This document shows, piece after piece, positions 34,164 to 42,715 of a DNA stretch of 64,000 bases (its first letter is position 1; every line of letters starts with the position of its first letter). The stretch is from JACCTI01 sp038237435. Lineage in GTDB: Bacteria; Verrucomicrobiota; Verrucomicrobiia; Chthoniobacterales; UBA10450. Both the position numbers and the translations under genes were made by a program. The stretch lies in the NCBI GenBank assembly GCA_038237435.1, contig JBBRYT010000014.1, positions 1-64,000 of the forward strand, written 5' to 3'. The notes under the pieces are model-generated. The model saw only the letters and a program-made list of their open reading frames with translations. It ran no database searches and had not been told where the DNA came from.

Positions 34164-35753
34164 ATGGAACCGCAATTCTATAACTCAGTCACTACACGCC
34201 GGAAATTCATTCGCCAAGCGGCTTGCGCTGCGCTTGGCACGGCGGCTCTTACGAATACAATTCGCGATCTGCGTTTCATTAATGCGGCGATGGCGCAGAC
34301 CGGCGTTGCTGACTACAAAGCGCTCGTCTGTATCTTTCTGGCCGGCGGGAACGACGCGAACAATCTCTTTATCCCGACCGACCCGACCGAGTATGCCAGT
34401 TACTCTACTATCCGCACGCCCTCGTTAGCTATCCCGAATGTCGATGGCAGCGGCGCCACCGCGCTCGCCTTAAATCCTCTCAGCAGTGACGGGCATACTT
34501 ATGGTTTGCATCCGGCTTGTCCGGAGTTGCGCGGCATGTTCAACGGCGCGCCCATGTCGGTGAATGGGACGACTAACAACGGCAAGCTCGCCGCGCTCTT
34601 TAACACCGGCACGCTGGTTTATCCTCTGACCAAAGCTCAGTATAATAATAAAAGCGTTGCCACACCGCCGCAGCTCTTCTCCCACAGCGATCAAGTAACG
34701 CAGTGGCAGACTTCCATTCCAGATCGTCCGCCTTCCACTGGTTGGGGTGGACGTTGCGCGGACTTGATGGACACAGTCAATCCGCGCAATGGCAATGCCG
34801 CGGTCTTGTCGTTAGCTATTTCGCTCGCGGGCGCGAATACCTTCGAAGTAGGCGGTGTGGTGCAACAGTACTCTGTCGGCACCGGTGGCGTAGTCTCGAT
34901 CACATCGTATAACCCGCCCGCCGGCCCTCCGAACGGACGCACGCTTGCTTTCAACAGCATTCTCGGCATCGACGAAATCCAGTCGAACATGTTGTTGCAG
35001 AACTATGCCCTCGCGCTCGACCATTCCATTGCCACTGGCACCGGGCTTTCGGCTTCGCTCGGTAATTCGACGCTTCTCGCCCCTTACTTCAATGTCGCGG
35101 CAAATTTCCCTGCCATCGTCGTTCCGAACGGCGGGAACAGTTTTAACTCTGGCTTGATGTCGCAATTAAAGATGATCGCGCGCATCATCGACGCTGGCTA
35201 CCGAAGCGTCGCGCAAGGGGGCCTCGGGATGAAACGGCAGATCTTCTTCTGCCAGGTCGGCGGCTACGACACTCACACCGCGCAAACCAACAACGCCGGC
35301 AGTACGACGGTCGATAACTCAAAAGTGATTCTCGGTTCGCAGGCTAACCTCTTTGCCGAGCTCAGCCAGAGTTTGAATGCCTTTCAGTGTGCCATGCACA
35401 AAATCGGCGTGCAGTACGGGGACGCGAATTTCGAAAACCATGTTACGGCTTTCACCAACAGCGATTTCGGCCGCACGTTCCCGAGTAACTTGTTGGGTAG
35501 CGATCACGGGTGGGGGAGTCATCACCTCGTTATGGGCGGGGCGGTCAACGGACAGCGCACTTTCGGCAAATGGCCTACTCTGGCCGTCGGCGGACCAGAC
35601 GATACCAGCACCGGCCGCTGGATTCCTACCACCTCGGTCGATCAATTCGCCGCTACCCTGGCGAAATGGTTCGGGGTCGATGCCAACAAGATGAGCACCG
35701 TTTTTCCTAATCTCGGACGTTTCGCCGTTCCCGATCTTGGCTTCATGACCTAA
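34164..35753 (+). CDS. DUF1501-family exported protein with a twin-arginine-like signal
   Basis: A 529-residue protein starting two bases after the DUF1800 stop, so co-translated with it. The N-terminus TRRKFIRQAACAALGTAAL has a twin-arginine motif (RRKFIR) and a hydrophobic core, pointing to Tat export of a folded protein. The body has the DUF1501 landmarks, LVCIFLAGGNDANNLF near residue 55, QVGGYDTH and the DFGRT..NLLGSDHGWGSHHLV block near residue 430, which relate it to the alkaline phosphatase/sulfatase fold. The paired genes are widespread in Planctomycetes, Verrucomicrobia and Proteobacteria; the role is not established. Confidence 0.92.
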   Translation: MEPQFYNSVTTRRKFIRQAACAALGTAALTNTIRDLRFINAAMAQTGVADYKALVCIFLAGGNDANNLFIPTDPTEYASYSTIRTPSLAIPNVDGSGATALALNPLSSDGHTYGLHPACPELRGMFNGAPMSVNGTTNNGKLAALFNTGTLVYPLTKAQYNNKSVATPPQLFSHSDQVTQWQTSIPDRPPSTGWGGRCADLMDTVNPRNGNAAVLSLAISLAGANTFEVGGVVQQYSVGTGGVVSITSYNPPAGPPNGRTLAFNSILGIDEIQSNMLLQNYALALDHSIATGTGLSASLGNSTLLAPYFNVAANFPAIVVPNGGNSFNSGLMSQLKMIARIIDAGYRSVAQGGLGMKRQIFFCQVGGYDTHTAQTNNAGSTTVDNSKVILGSQANLFAELSQSLNAFQCAMHKIGVQYGDANFENHVTAFTNSDFGRTFPSNLLGSDHGWGSHHLVMGGAVNGQRTFGKWPTLAVGGPDDTSTGRWIPTTSVDQFAATLAKWFGVDANKMSTVFPNLGRFAVPDLGFMT

Positions 35754-35789
35754 GCCGGGTTCGGAAGCAACCACTCGTTAGGCAAAGCC

Positions 35790-36389
35790 ATGGCCATCCC
35801 GAAGCGACTGCGGCGGCCGCTTATTCCATCGATCGTTGTTCTCATCGCCTTAGGTGTCTGGGCCGAAATTTGGTATAGCCGGCAATCAACAACTTCCGCC
35901 CCCGAATCATCCCCAACTCCCGGACCACCGAGCAGCCTAACGAGTGGTTCATCAGCTCCGCCGATGGCGGAAGCGGCGGTCTCTAGCGCCCCGCGCGTTC
36001 CCACACCGCTGCCCCGTAGCTCGAAGCCGGTTCAAACTCCGAACCCGAACACTGTCCTAAATACGAAACAGGATGAATTCGCGCCGCCGGATCAGGAAGC
36101 GATGATCGAGGTCGATAAAGTGAGTCTAATGATTCGCGATTACCGCTCCATCGCGGGCGAGAATCCCGTCGGTACCAATGCCGAGATCATGGCTGCCCTC
36201 ATGGGCGGCAATCCAAAACAAGCGAAGCTCGGTCCGCCCGAAGGTGTGAAATTAAACGAGAAGGGCGAAGTGATCGATCGTTGGGGCACTCCGTATTTTT
36301 TCCACCAGCTCTCGCGCGACCACATGGAAATCCGCTCGGCTGGTCCCGATAAAGTCCTCTGGACGGACGACGATCCCGTCATCCATTAG
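35790..36389 (+). CDS. Membrane-anchored protein with a pseudopilin-like C-terminus
   Basis: A 199-residue protein with one N-terminal helix (about 11-28), a Pro/Ser-rich linker of about 60 residues, and a C-terminal domain ending RWGTPYFFHQLS..EIRSAGPDKVLWTDDD. That ending strongly resembles the C-terminal sheet of type II secretion major pseudopilins (GspG: D.WG.PY....G....I.S.G.DG...TDDD). The N-terminus lacks the prepilin peptidase site (no G-FTLIE), so it is not a standard pseudopilin. It follows DUF1501 by 36 bp and may be the third gene of that operon. Exact 9-mers lie just upstream of the ATG (35774) and inside (35936). Confidence 0.65.
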   Translation: MAIPKRLRRPLIPSIVVLIALGVWAEIWYSRQSTTSAPESSPTPGPPSSLTSGSSAPPMAEAAVSSAPRVPTPLPRSSKPVQTPNPNTVLNTKQDEFAPPDQEAMIEVDKVSLMIRDYRSIAGENPVGTNAEIMAALMGGNPKQAKLGPPEGVKLNEKGEVIDRWGTPYFFHQLSRDHMEIRSAGPDKVLWTDDDPVIH

Positions 36390-36390
36390 C

Positions 36391-37704
36391 TCACGGCAAA
36401 ACATATTCTGCGCCTTCGCGTGCAGCCGTGACTTTCAGCGTCGCATTTTTCTCACGCACTTTTTCTTTCGCGTGCGCAACCATTTCATCGATTTTTGCGT
36501 CGTTATGGTCGGGATCGTGATGGAATAGAAAAAGCTGTTTTACGTTCGCGCGGATGGCGAGATCGACCGTGTCATCTGCGCAGGTATGGCCCCAGCCTCG
36601 GCGCGTTTCGTATTCGGCTAGGTCGTATTGCGAATCGGCCATCACCACCGCCGCGTCGCGCAGAAAGTCGATCGCCTGTTCGTCCTGCAGGCGCGCGTGT
36701 TCCAAACCGGCGGCGGAAGTTTCTCCAGCGGCCCGTTGTCGTTCTACTTCGGAACGCTCGTAGGCCTCGTGATCCGGCAGGTAAACGATATCGCCCGAAC
36801 CAGTCGTTAGGCGATAACCCAGACAAATTCCCGGGTGGTTCGCGAACATCGAGCGGATCTTGATTCCACCGAGATCGAATTCCATCTCTTCCAATTCCTC
36901 AAAAGTGACGCGACTCGCCATTTGATTGAGGCCGACCGGGAAAAATGCACTTTGCATTTGCTCGAAAAGCGCGCCGCGCAATCCGTGCACCGCACCTTCA
37001 AAACCGAGAATACGAATGTTGACGCGTGGGTTGTAGGCCGGCATGAAAAACGGAAAGCCCTGGATGTGGTCCCAATGTGTGTGCGTGACCAGCATGGTGA
37101 TGTTGACCGGCATGTCGCGGAACTCTTTCATGAGCGATTGGCCAAGGCGCCGAATGCCCGAGCCCGCGTCGAGGATGATCACTTGATTGCCGATGCGCAC
37201 TTCCACGCAGGAAGTGTTGCCACCTGTGATGGCGGTGTCCGCGCCTGGTGTCGGAATCGATCCGCGCACGCCCCAGAAACGAATCAAGGTCGGCCCGGTG
37301 GGCGCTTTCGTTGCCTCCGGCTTAGCGGCGGCAGCGCCGGCGCCGTTGGTGCATTTTTCCAAAACGCGCAACAACTCTGCCGGCTCGATCGGCTTAACCA
37401 GATAATCATCCGCGCCCGCGGCGAAGGCGCTGTCACGATCGTTGGCGAAACCGCTCACGCTCGTCAGGACTACGCGCGTGTGATTCAGATCTTTTTGTTC
37501 GCGAATCGCGCTGCAGACTTTGAAGCCATTTCTTTTCGGCGTGCGTAAGGCGCAGAGCACCGCGGCCGGTTGATGTTTCAGGGCCAGCTCAAAACCCGCT
37601 TCGCCATTATCCGCTTCGAAAACCCGCCAGCCCTGTCCGGTGAGCGATTGCGAAATGAGCGCCCGCGTCAGCGCGTCGTTGTCGATCAGGACGAGCTCTT
37701 TCAT
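36391..37704 (-). CDS. Pseudo-receiver fused to a metallo-beta-lactamase-fold hydrolase
   Basis: From the ATG at 37704 (MKELVLIDND) about 437 residues. Residues 1-120 are a response-regulator receiver by pattern (acidic pair near 8-10, LTS at the switch, LVKP with the conserved Lys), but the phospho-acceptor Asp position is Ala52 (CALRTPKRNG), so it cannot be phosphorylated normally. After a linker comes an MBL-fold domain of the ribonuclease Z/phosphodiesterase type: FWGVRGSIPTPG, then HTHWDHIQGFPFF as HxHxDH, a later DSQY Asp, and FHHDPDHND. A metal-dependent hydrolase controlled by protein contact is likely. It is the last gene of the 36-42 kb operon and its start overlaps the kinase stop by one base. 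Confidence 0.88.
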   Translation of the reverse strand: MKELVLIDNDALTRALISQSLTGQGWRVFEADNGEAGFELALKHQPAAVLCALRTPKRNGFKVCSAIREQKDLNHTRVVLTSVSGFANDRDSAFAAGADDYLVKPIEPAELLRVLEKCTNGAGAAAAKPEATKAPTGPTLIRFWGVRGSIPTPGADTAITGGNTSCVEVRIGNQVIILDAGSGIRRLGQSLMKEFRDMPVNITMLVTHTHWDHIQGFPFFMPAYNPRVNIRILGFEGAVHGLRGALFEQMQSAFFPVGLNQMASRVTFEELEEMEFDLGGIKIRSMFANHPGICLGYRLTTGSGDIVYLPDHEAYERSEVERQRAAGETSAAGLEHARLQDEQAIDFLRDAAVVMADSQYDLAEYETRRGWGHTCADDTVDLAIRANVKQLFLFHHDPDHNDAKIDEMVAHAKEKVREKNATLKVTAAREGAEYVLP

Positions 37705-38798
37705 CACGCCACCTTGGGCAGGCGAATCCAGAAACAATTTCCGCCCGCGGCGACCGGTTCGCAGCCAATTTCACCGCCGCCGCTTTCCACGATCAAGCGA
37801 CAGAAGTGCAGTCGCAGAGTCGACGGTTGCGCAGCCGCTGACGCCATCTCGGGTTTAGCGAACATATCCGCGCAAGCATCGGCCGAAACCGGTGCGCCGC
37901 TGTCTTCGATGGAAATGGTGAACGATCGCTCCCCATCTTCCGTGCGAAAGGAAATTGCACCGCCGGGCGGAGTTCGTTCGATCGCATTCTCGAAAAGATT
38001 TGCGATGACGCGCTCAAGATGATTTTGGCCTAACGAGACCTTGCTTGCGCCGACCGTCACAGGTCGCGACAATCGAATCTTCTTCTCGTTGCATAAAGGA
38101 GTGATCATCTCGAAGGCGCGATCAATTGCGCTTTGCACGTCCGCGTTCGCCTGGGCGCCGTTTTGTCCGAAAAGTCCGTTTAACTCATCGGCGAAAACGT
38201 CCAGCACTTTATGAATGAGCGCTTGTTGTGCCTCCGTCGCACGTGAGGCCAGCCCAAGGAGTAACTGGCCTTTGGGTGAAGTCGTTTCCATTTCGAGCAG
38301 CCGCAGCGAAGTGATGACGTTGCCGAGCGCAGCCGTCATATCTTCGGCCACGCAATGCAGCAAAATTTCTTTTTTCTGGATTTCGGAATTGAGCCGCTGA
38401 TGCGCGATAATTGTTTCCCGTGCTTTTTGTAGGACCGCTTTCTTCGCTGCGAATGCTTCGCCGAGTTTTTCCAGGAGAAGAAGCGACTGGCTATCACGCG
38501 TCAGTGCCGTGGCTTCGAGTTCTATCTTCTGTCCGTGCTCATCCTGTTCTACCCAGGGGCCCGAACCCGCGCGGGTCTCGCCGCCCGCCCGCCAACATTC
38601 GTCGGCATCAATCAGGAAGTTTTCCAGAAACAATGAAACGCCGGAGTCTAACGAGTCCTCGCCCGATGCGATTTTCGGCCAAAGCGCTTGCAGCCAGGAC
38701 GGTGCTCGGCCGTTCACGCGCAGTGCTCCGGAGGGTTCGCGTACGAAAAGCGCGTAGCCCAGTGCCTGCAGAACGGAATTCGCCGGCGAGACACTCAT
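37704..38798 (-). CDS. Soluble sensor histidine kinase
   Basis: A 364-residue protein with no membrane helix. Residues about 1-110 look PAS-like. Then comes a helical dimerisation region with the likely phosphorylated His in LLHCVAEDM (about residue 146; unusual, the residue after His is Cys rather than Glu), and a C-terminal HATPase domain with the N box NLFENAIERTPPGG, G1 DSGAPVS and a weak G2. The next gene encodes a receiver without its Asp, so phosphotransfer to it is not possible by the standard route. The ATG lies just after the GTPase stop. A near copy of the 9-mer (38798) forms the junction: the GTPase TAA lies in it and the ATG follows. Confidence 0.85.
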   Translation of the reverse strand: MSVSPANSVLQALGYALFVREPSGALRVNGRAPSWLQALWPKIASGEDSLDSGVSLFLENFLIDADECWRAGGETRAGSGPWVEQDEHGQKIELEATALTRDSQSLLLLEKLGEAFAAKKAVLQKARETIIAHQRLNSEIQKKEILLHCVAEDMTAALGNVITSLRLLEMETTSPKGQLLLGLASRATEAQQALIHKVLDVFADELNGLFGQNGAQANADVQSAIDRAFEMITPLCNEKKIRLSRPVTVGASKVSLGQNHLERVIANLFENAIERTPPGGAISFRTEDGERSFTISIEDSGAPVSADACADMFAKPEMASAAAQPSTLRLHFCRLIVESGGGEIGCEPVAAGGNCFWIRLPKVA

Positions 38799-38801
38799 TC
38801 G

Positions 38802-39299
38802 TTAGGCCGCGATCATCATTCGCGCCAACTCAGCGAACGCTTCTTCCACGCCCGCGCCTTCTTTCGCGCTCGTCTTGATCGTTCTCCAGTTACGACTCGT
38901 TAGGCCAGCGATATCGGTCTCGTTCACTTCCCATTGCGGCGCGAGATCCGCTTTGTTCAACGCCAAAATGAATGGTGCGTTCGGAATCGTCTCTGCCACG
39001 CGCGTCTGAATTTCGAGAATTTGCTCAAAGGTGACGCGGCGCGTCCCATCGGCCACGAGCAGATATCCGCTCGTCCCGCGCAGGTACGATGTTTGCAGCC
39101 GTTGAAAATCATCGTCGCCCGCGAGATCCCAGATCATCAGCGTCACTTCATTGCCGTCCAGTTGGACCGTCTTCTTGTCGATCTTCACTCCGACGGTCGT
39201 CAGATATTTGTCGGAGAAAATGCTGTGCACGAATTTCGAAACGAGGCTCGTTTTGCCGACGCCGGAAGCGCCTATCATGCAGACTTTTTTTTGAATCAC
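38802..39299 (-). CDS. Bacterial Ras/Rab-like small GTPase
   Basis: A 165-residue single-domain GTPase of the Ras superfamily. G1 is GASGVGKTS (residues 10-18); G2 Thr is in KYLTTVGV (34-35); G3 is WDLAGDDD, DxxG at 58-61; G4 is NKAD (115-118); G5 is TSAK (143-146). The residue after the G3 glycine, normally the catalytic Gln (Ras Gln61), is Asp62, so intrinsic hydrolysis may be slow and need a partner. No lipidation motif is present. Such prokaryotic Rab-like GTPases occur next to membrane or signalling genes; MglA in polarity is the best known. Here it lies between an OmpA/BON membrane protein and a histidine kinase. An exact 9-mer is at 38896. Confidence 0.92.
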   Translation of the reverse strand: MIQKKVCMIGASGVGKTSLVSKFVHSIFSDKYLTTVGVKIDKKTVQLDGNEVTLMIWDLAGDDDFQRLQTSYLRGTSGYLLVADGTRRVTFEQILEIQTRVAETIPNAPFILALNKADLAPQWEVNETDIAGLTSRNWRTIKTSAKEGAGVEEAFAELARMMIAA

Positions 39300-39303
39300 G
39301 ACG

Positions 39304-41415
39304 CTAGGGTTGAATGAAAATGCGCAAAGCCACGCGCCGGTCCGACTGTTCCGGTTGTGGTTTTTCGCCGGGACCCGGAGGCGGTGGCGCCCCCAAGCCC
39401 AACGACTTCATCTTTCCCCCGTCTAGCCCGCATGAAATGAGAAAATTGCGGACGGCCTCCGCGCGTCGTTTGCTCAAATCGACATTGGACGCTTCGCTGC
39501 CAATCGCGTCGGCATAGCCGCGAATCTCGAGATCGACGTTTACGCCCATGCGTTGCGCGGCCGCAAAACAACGCCGGATCTCATCGGGCAAACGCGAGAG
39601 CGCGGCGAATCCTTCCGTGGCGAAGTTGTCTTTGTTCACCAAAAAATAAACGTAGGCGCTTTCGATGACCGACTTCGATTGCTGGAAGGAACGTTGATCC
39701 GTGTCTTCGATCTTCAGATCATCGACCGCGCGAATTCCCGGAATCTCCGTCGCGCCGCGGCGCACGCGATCGAGCCACGCATGCGATGCTTCGCCTGTCA
39801 GGGTTAAACGACCCGCTTCAACATTTACATTCACCGTGTCTGGTAATCCGAAGCGATCCTGGAAACGTTGCAGAACGAGCTTGGGATCGAATTCCACCAG
39901 GAGATCGTTGCCGTTGATCGTAGTGACACCGGGAATTTTCGTCGCGCCTTCGCGCATGGGCGCGATCCATTCGTAGGGCGCACTCCCAACCAGAGTGAGC
40001 GTTTCATTCGCCACCACGGCCTTGACCGTCGCAGGCAAAGGAAAGGCGGATTTGAAACGCTCGAGCGTTGATCCTGGATCGTAGATCGTTTTCAAATCGT
40101 GCTCGTTGATGGAAACGACGCCCGGAATCTGCGCGCCTTCGCGACGCACGCGCTCGATCCACTCGTAAGGCACTCGCCCGGAAATTTGCGCGATGCCGTT
40201 TTCGATCGATAACTGCAAATCCTTCGGTATGCCAAAACGCTGCCCGAATCGTCGCCGAATAATTGCCGGATCAACCGCGAAATAATTTTTCCAACTGAAG
40301 TGGATCCGCTGCGGATTCAGACGCGAATCTTTCGCGAGGGTCGCAGGATCGGTTGCCAACGGGTCGCGCATTCCGTTGATGCGCGATTTGCCGAACCAGT
40401 GATGTGCCGCCGAGGTCACGGCAATTCCCGGCTCGCCGTTCAGCCGATGCAGAAAATTGCGCCAACGGAAATGACTTTGCAGAGCGAAGAGAGACGCGAT
40501 TGAAATCAGCGCCGCGAGAATTCCCAAGACGAGCCAGGCGCGCGTCGGATGTCTGGCGCCGTTTTTTTCGCGCGCATATTGCGCACGTAAGCAGCTTTCT
40601 AATTCCGGCCGCAGCGCGTGGAAGGGCGCGGTGTCACCGTTAAAATTCGCCAGCGCACCGCCTTCCATAATGTGCGCACTCTCGACCGTTTCCTCTAGGG
40701 TGGTGCGCAATTCACGCGGCGGATTTCCGCGAATGACCGCCGCGATATAGGCATGCCGCCCCGGCGCAATCCAGACCTGCAGTTCGCCGATGCGAAATTC
40801 TTCCAGCGCGGAATCTTCGCCGGTCTTGAATGAGTCGCGCGCGAAATCTTGGATCGCGCTCAACATGCTCGCGACCATGTCGGAATCCTGCGTGGCGGTC
40901 GGATCGGCCGCGACATGCAGCAACGACATGCTCGTTTCGCGATGAATCAGAAAGAGTTGTTCGACCCGATAAACGAGACTGCGCAACATCACCACTTCGG
41001 CGAAATTTTTGCCGGTGCGCGCCGCCTCCAGCCGCCACTTCAAACCTTGCCAGGAAAACGTGTGCGCGAGCGTTTGGTTTAACGACTGCAACAAACGTCG
41101 AAAACTTTCCGCGATCGATCGTCGCACCATCGGGCCCAGAATTGGATGAAGGGCATCGACAAAGACTTTCGGGTTCGCACTGATCGATTGGCGCACCGAT
41201 CCTTCCACCGCCGGCTGCAAGGCGCGTCCCAATTCTTCGCCGTGCGCCTGACTGATCTTGAGCGATTGCGGCAACACGTGCGCGACTTCACGCGCACGAA
41301 GTTGTTGGTCTGCCAGGCGCTCGCGCAAATGCGCCAGCTCCTCGCGTTCCTTGCGCAGGAGCAGGCGGCGAAGCTCCTCGAGCTCCTCCGGCGAATTTTG
41401 CGAGGCGCGCATCAA
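39304..41415 (-). CDS. Membrane protein with three BON-like repeats and an OmpA-like domain
   Basis: A 703-residue protein. An N-terminal charged coiled coil (about 8-50), a mostly helical cytoplasmic domain (60-280), one membrane helix (AWLVLGILAALISIASLF, about 287-304), then three similar units of about 70 residues (EWIERVRREGAQIPGV, EWIAPMREGATKIPGV, AWLDRVRRGATEIPGI) resembling BON phospholipid-binding repeats. The end is an OmpA-like peptidoglycan-binding domain (LEIRGYADAIGSE..NVDLSKRRAEAVRNFL). It is a plausible envelope-spanning stress sensor or tether with its cytosolic part facing the small GTPase encoded four bases downstream. Two adjacent start codons (MM) are equivalent. Confidence 0.88.
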   Translation of the reverse strand: MMRASQNSPEELEELRRLLLRKEREELAHLRERLADQQLRAREVAHVLPQSLKISQAHGEELGRALQPAVEGSVRQSISANPKVFVDALHPILGPMVRRSIAESFRRLLQSLNQTLAHTFSWQGLKWRLEAARTGKNFAEVVMLRSLVYRVEQLFLIHRETSMSLLHVAADPTATQDSDMVASMLSAIQDFARDSFKTGEDSALEEFRIGELQVWIAPGRHAYIAAVIRGNPPRELRTTLEETVESAHIMEGGALANFNGDTAPFHALRPELESCLRAQYAREKNGARHPTRAWLVLGILAALISIASLFALQSHFRWRNFLHRLNGEPGIAVTSAAHHWFGKSRINGMRDPLATDPATLAKDSRLNPQRIHFSWKNYFAVDPAIIRRRFGQRFGIPKDLQLSIENGIAQISGRVPYEWIERVRREGAQIPGVVSINEHDLKTIYDPGSTLERFKSAFPLPATVKAVVANETLTLVGSAPYEWIAPMREGATKIPGVTTINGNDLLVEFDPKLVLQRFQDRFGLPDTVNVNVEAGRLTLTGEASHAWLDRVRRGATEIPGIRAVDDLKIEDTDQRSFQQSKSVIESAYVYFLVNKDNFATEGFAALSRLPDEIRRCFAAAQRMGVNVDLEIRGYADAIGSEASNVDLSKRRAEAVRNFLISCGLDGGKMKSLGLGAPPPPGPGEKPQPEQSDRRVALRIFIQP

Positions 41416-41426
41416 AAGCGCCTGCG

Positions 41427-41999
41427 CTATGAACCGATCGGAACGCGGAATTCGCCTTTCAGGCGCAGCGAAAGCTCGCTCAGCATTTCCGCCAGCTGGT
41501 CCTTCGCCGTCATGCTGTTGCGGATCTGTGTGGTTTCGTGATCCAAACCGGCGCGGAGCTGGTCGTGCTTATCTTTGATTTCGCCGCTCAACGCTTTCGA
41601 ATGATCGAGCAGCTGCTGGCGTAGATCGCGAAATTCCTTCGCCATCTGGCCATCAAGATTCGTCAGGCGCTCATTCAAGTGCTGCCCGGTTTCGCCGAGA
41701 TCGCGGCCGAGTTTTTCGAGGTGCTGGTTGCGCGCGTTTTGTTCACTGGTCAGGCGATGGCCTAAGGACTCCGTCTCGCCGCGCATGAAAGCTTCCATGG
41801 CCTCGAGACGTTTCTGGATTTCCCAACGGAGATTGTTCGCTTCCAGCGTGAGCCGCTCCTCCAATTTTTGAAAACGCGCGTCGTAATCGCGCATTTGCGG
41901 ACCAAAAAGAATGTCACGAATCCGATCGACATTTTGCGTTTCATCAACCGGCCCGCCGGTGCCTTGGTCTTGCTGCTGAACTTCTGAGGGATTGATCAT
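41427..41999 (-). CDS. Coiled-coil protein, first gene of the GTPase operon
   Basis: A 190-residue highly charged protein, almost entirely predicted helix, with heptad-like spacing from about residue 35 to 175 (for example FQKLEERLTLEANNLRWEI and LDGQMAKEFRDLRQQLLDH). No signal peptide or membrane segment, so cytosolic. The start region is Gln/Gly rich. No enzymatic family recognised. It precedes the BON/OmpA gene by 11 bp and, with similar spacings through five genes, seems to head the operon; a direct partner of the GTPase or of the membrane protein's cytosolic domain is inferred. Confidence 0.75.
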   Translation of the reverse strand: MINPSEVQQQDQGTGGPVDETQNVDRIRDILFGPQMRDYDARFQKLEERLTLEANNLRWEIQKRLEAMEAFMRGETESLGHRLTSEQNARNQHLEKLGRDLGETGQHLNERLTNLDGQMAKEFRDLRQQLLDHSKALSGEIKDKHDQLRAGLDHETTQIRNSMTAKDQLAEMLSELSLRLKGEFRVPIGS

Positions 42000-42061
42000 T
42001 TTGAACTAGATTGGGGTTCTTATTCCTCTAGCAAAAATGGCCCGCAGAAGCAATCTCGGTC

Positions 42062-42706
42062 TCAGGCTAAAGCGGAAATAGCTCTGTGGAAGACAGACTC
42101 GATTTCATCAGCCGATTCAACCGTTACCTTCAAATCGCGCAGGTGGCCATCGTTCAATCCGTAGATCCAGCCATGCACGGCCAGCTCCTGCCCGCGTTCC
42201 CAGGCGTCGCGCGTGATCGTTGTCTGACAGACATTCGCGACCTGCTCGATGACATTCAATTCGCACAGACGATCGGCTGCTTCCGTCTCACTTTGAGCAC
42301 TCGTTAGGCGGCTCTCATATTTTTGCCGGACATCCTGCACGTGGCGCAGCCAGTTGTCGCTCAGGCCGAGGCGGTCGCGCCGCAAGGCCGCGAGCACGCC
42401 GCTGCATCCATAATGTCCGCAAACGATGATGTGACTCACCTTCAGCATATCGACGGCGAACTGCATGACCGACAAACAATTGAGATCTGTGTGCACGACG
42501 AGATTGGCGATGTTGCGATGCACGAATAGTTCACCGGGAAGAAGTCCCACGATTTGGTTGGCCGGTACTCGACTGTCGGAACATCCGATCCACAAATATT
42601 TTGGAAACTGCTGCTGGGAGAGATCGACGAAAAAATTCGGATCCTGCTCCCGAAGGCGGGCCGCCCAGGCTTTATTGTTCTGGAAAAGTTCAGCGAGGTC
42701 GCGCAT
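42062..42706 (-). CDS. can: Beta-class carbonic anhydrase
   Basis: From the ATG at 42706 (MRDLAELFQ) about 214 residues; a GTG two codons earlier is possible. It interconverts CO2 and bicarbonate in the cytosol. Zinc ligands and active-site residues are all visible: Cys42, Asp44 and Arg46 in GCSDSR, then His98 and Cys101 in CGHYGCSG. The C-terminal ELAVHGWIYGLNDG is typical of the Can/plant-like type. The GFA-family gene upstream ends about 10 bp before, so the two are probably co-transcribed. Exact 9-mers are at 42300 (inside) and 42712 (junction). Confidence 0.95.
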   Translation of the reverse strand: MRDLAELFQNNKAWAARLREQDPNFFVDLSQQQFPKYLWIGCSDSRVPANQIVGLLPGELFVHRNIANLVVHTDLNCLSVMQFAVDMLKVSHIIVCGHYGCSGVLAALRRDRLGLSDNWLRHVQDVRQKYESRLTSAQSETEAADRLCELNVIEQVANVCQTTITRDAWERGQELAVHGWIYGLNDGHLRDLKVTVESADEIESVFHRAISALA

Positions 42707-42715
42707 TAGCACTCG

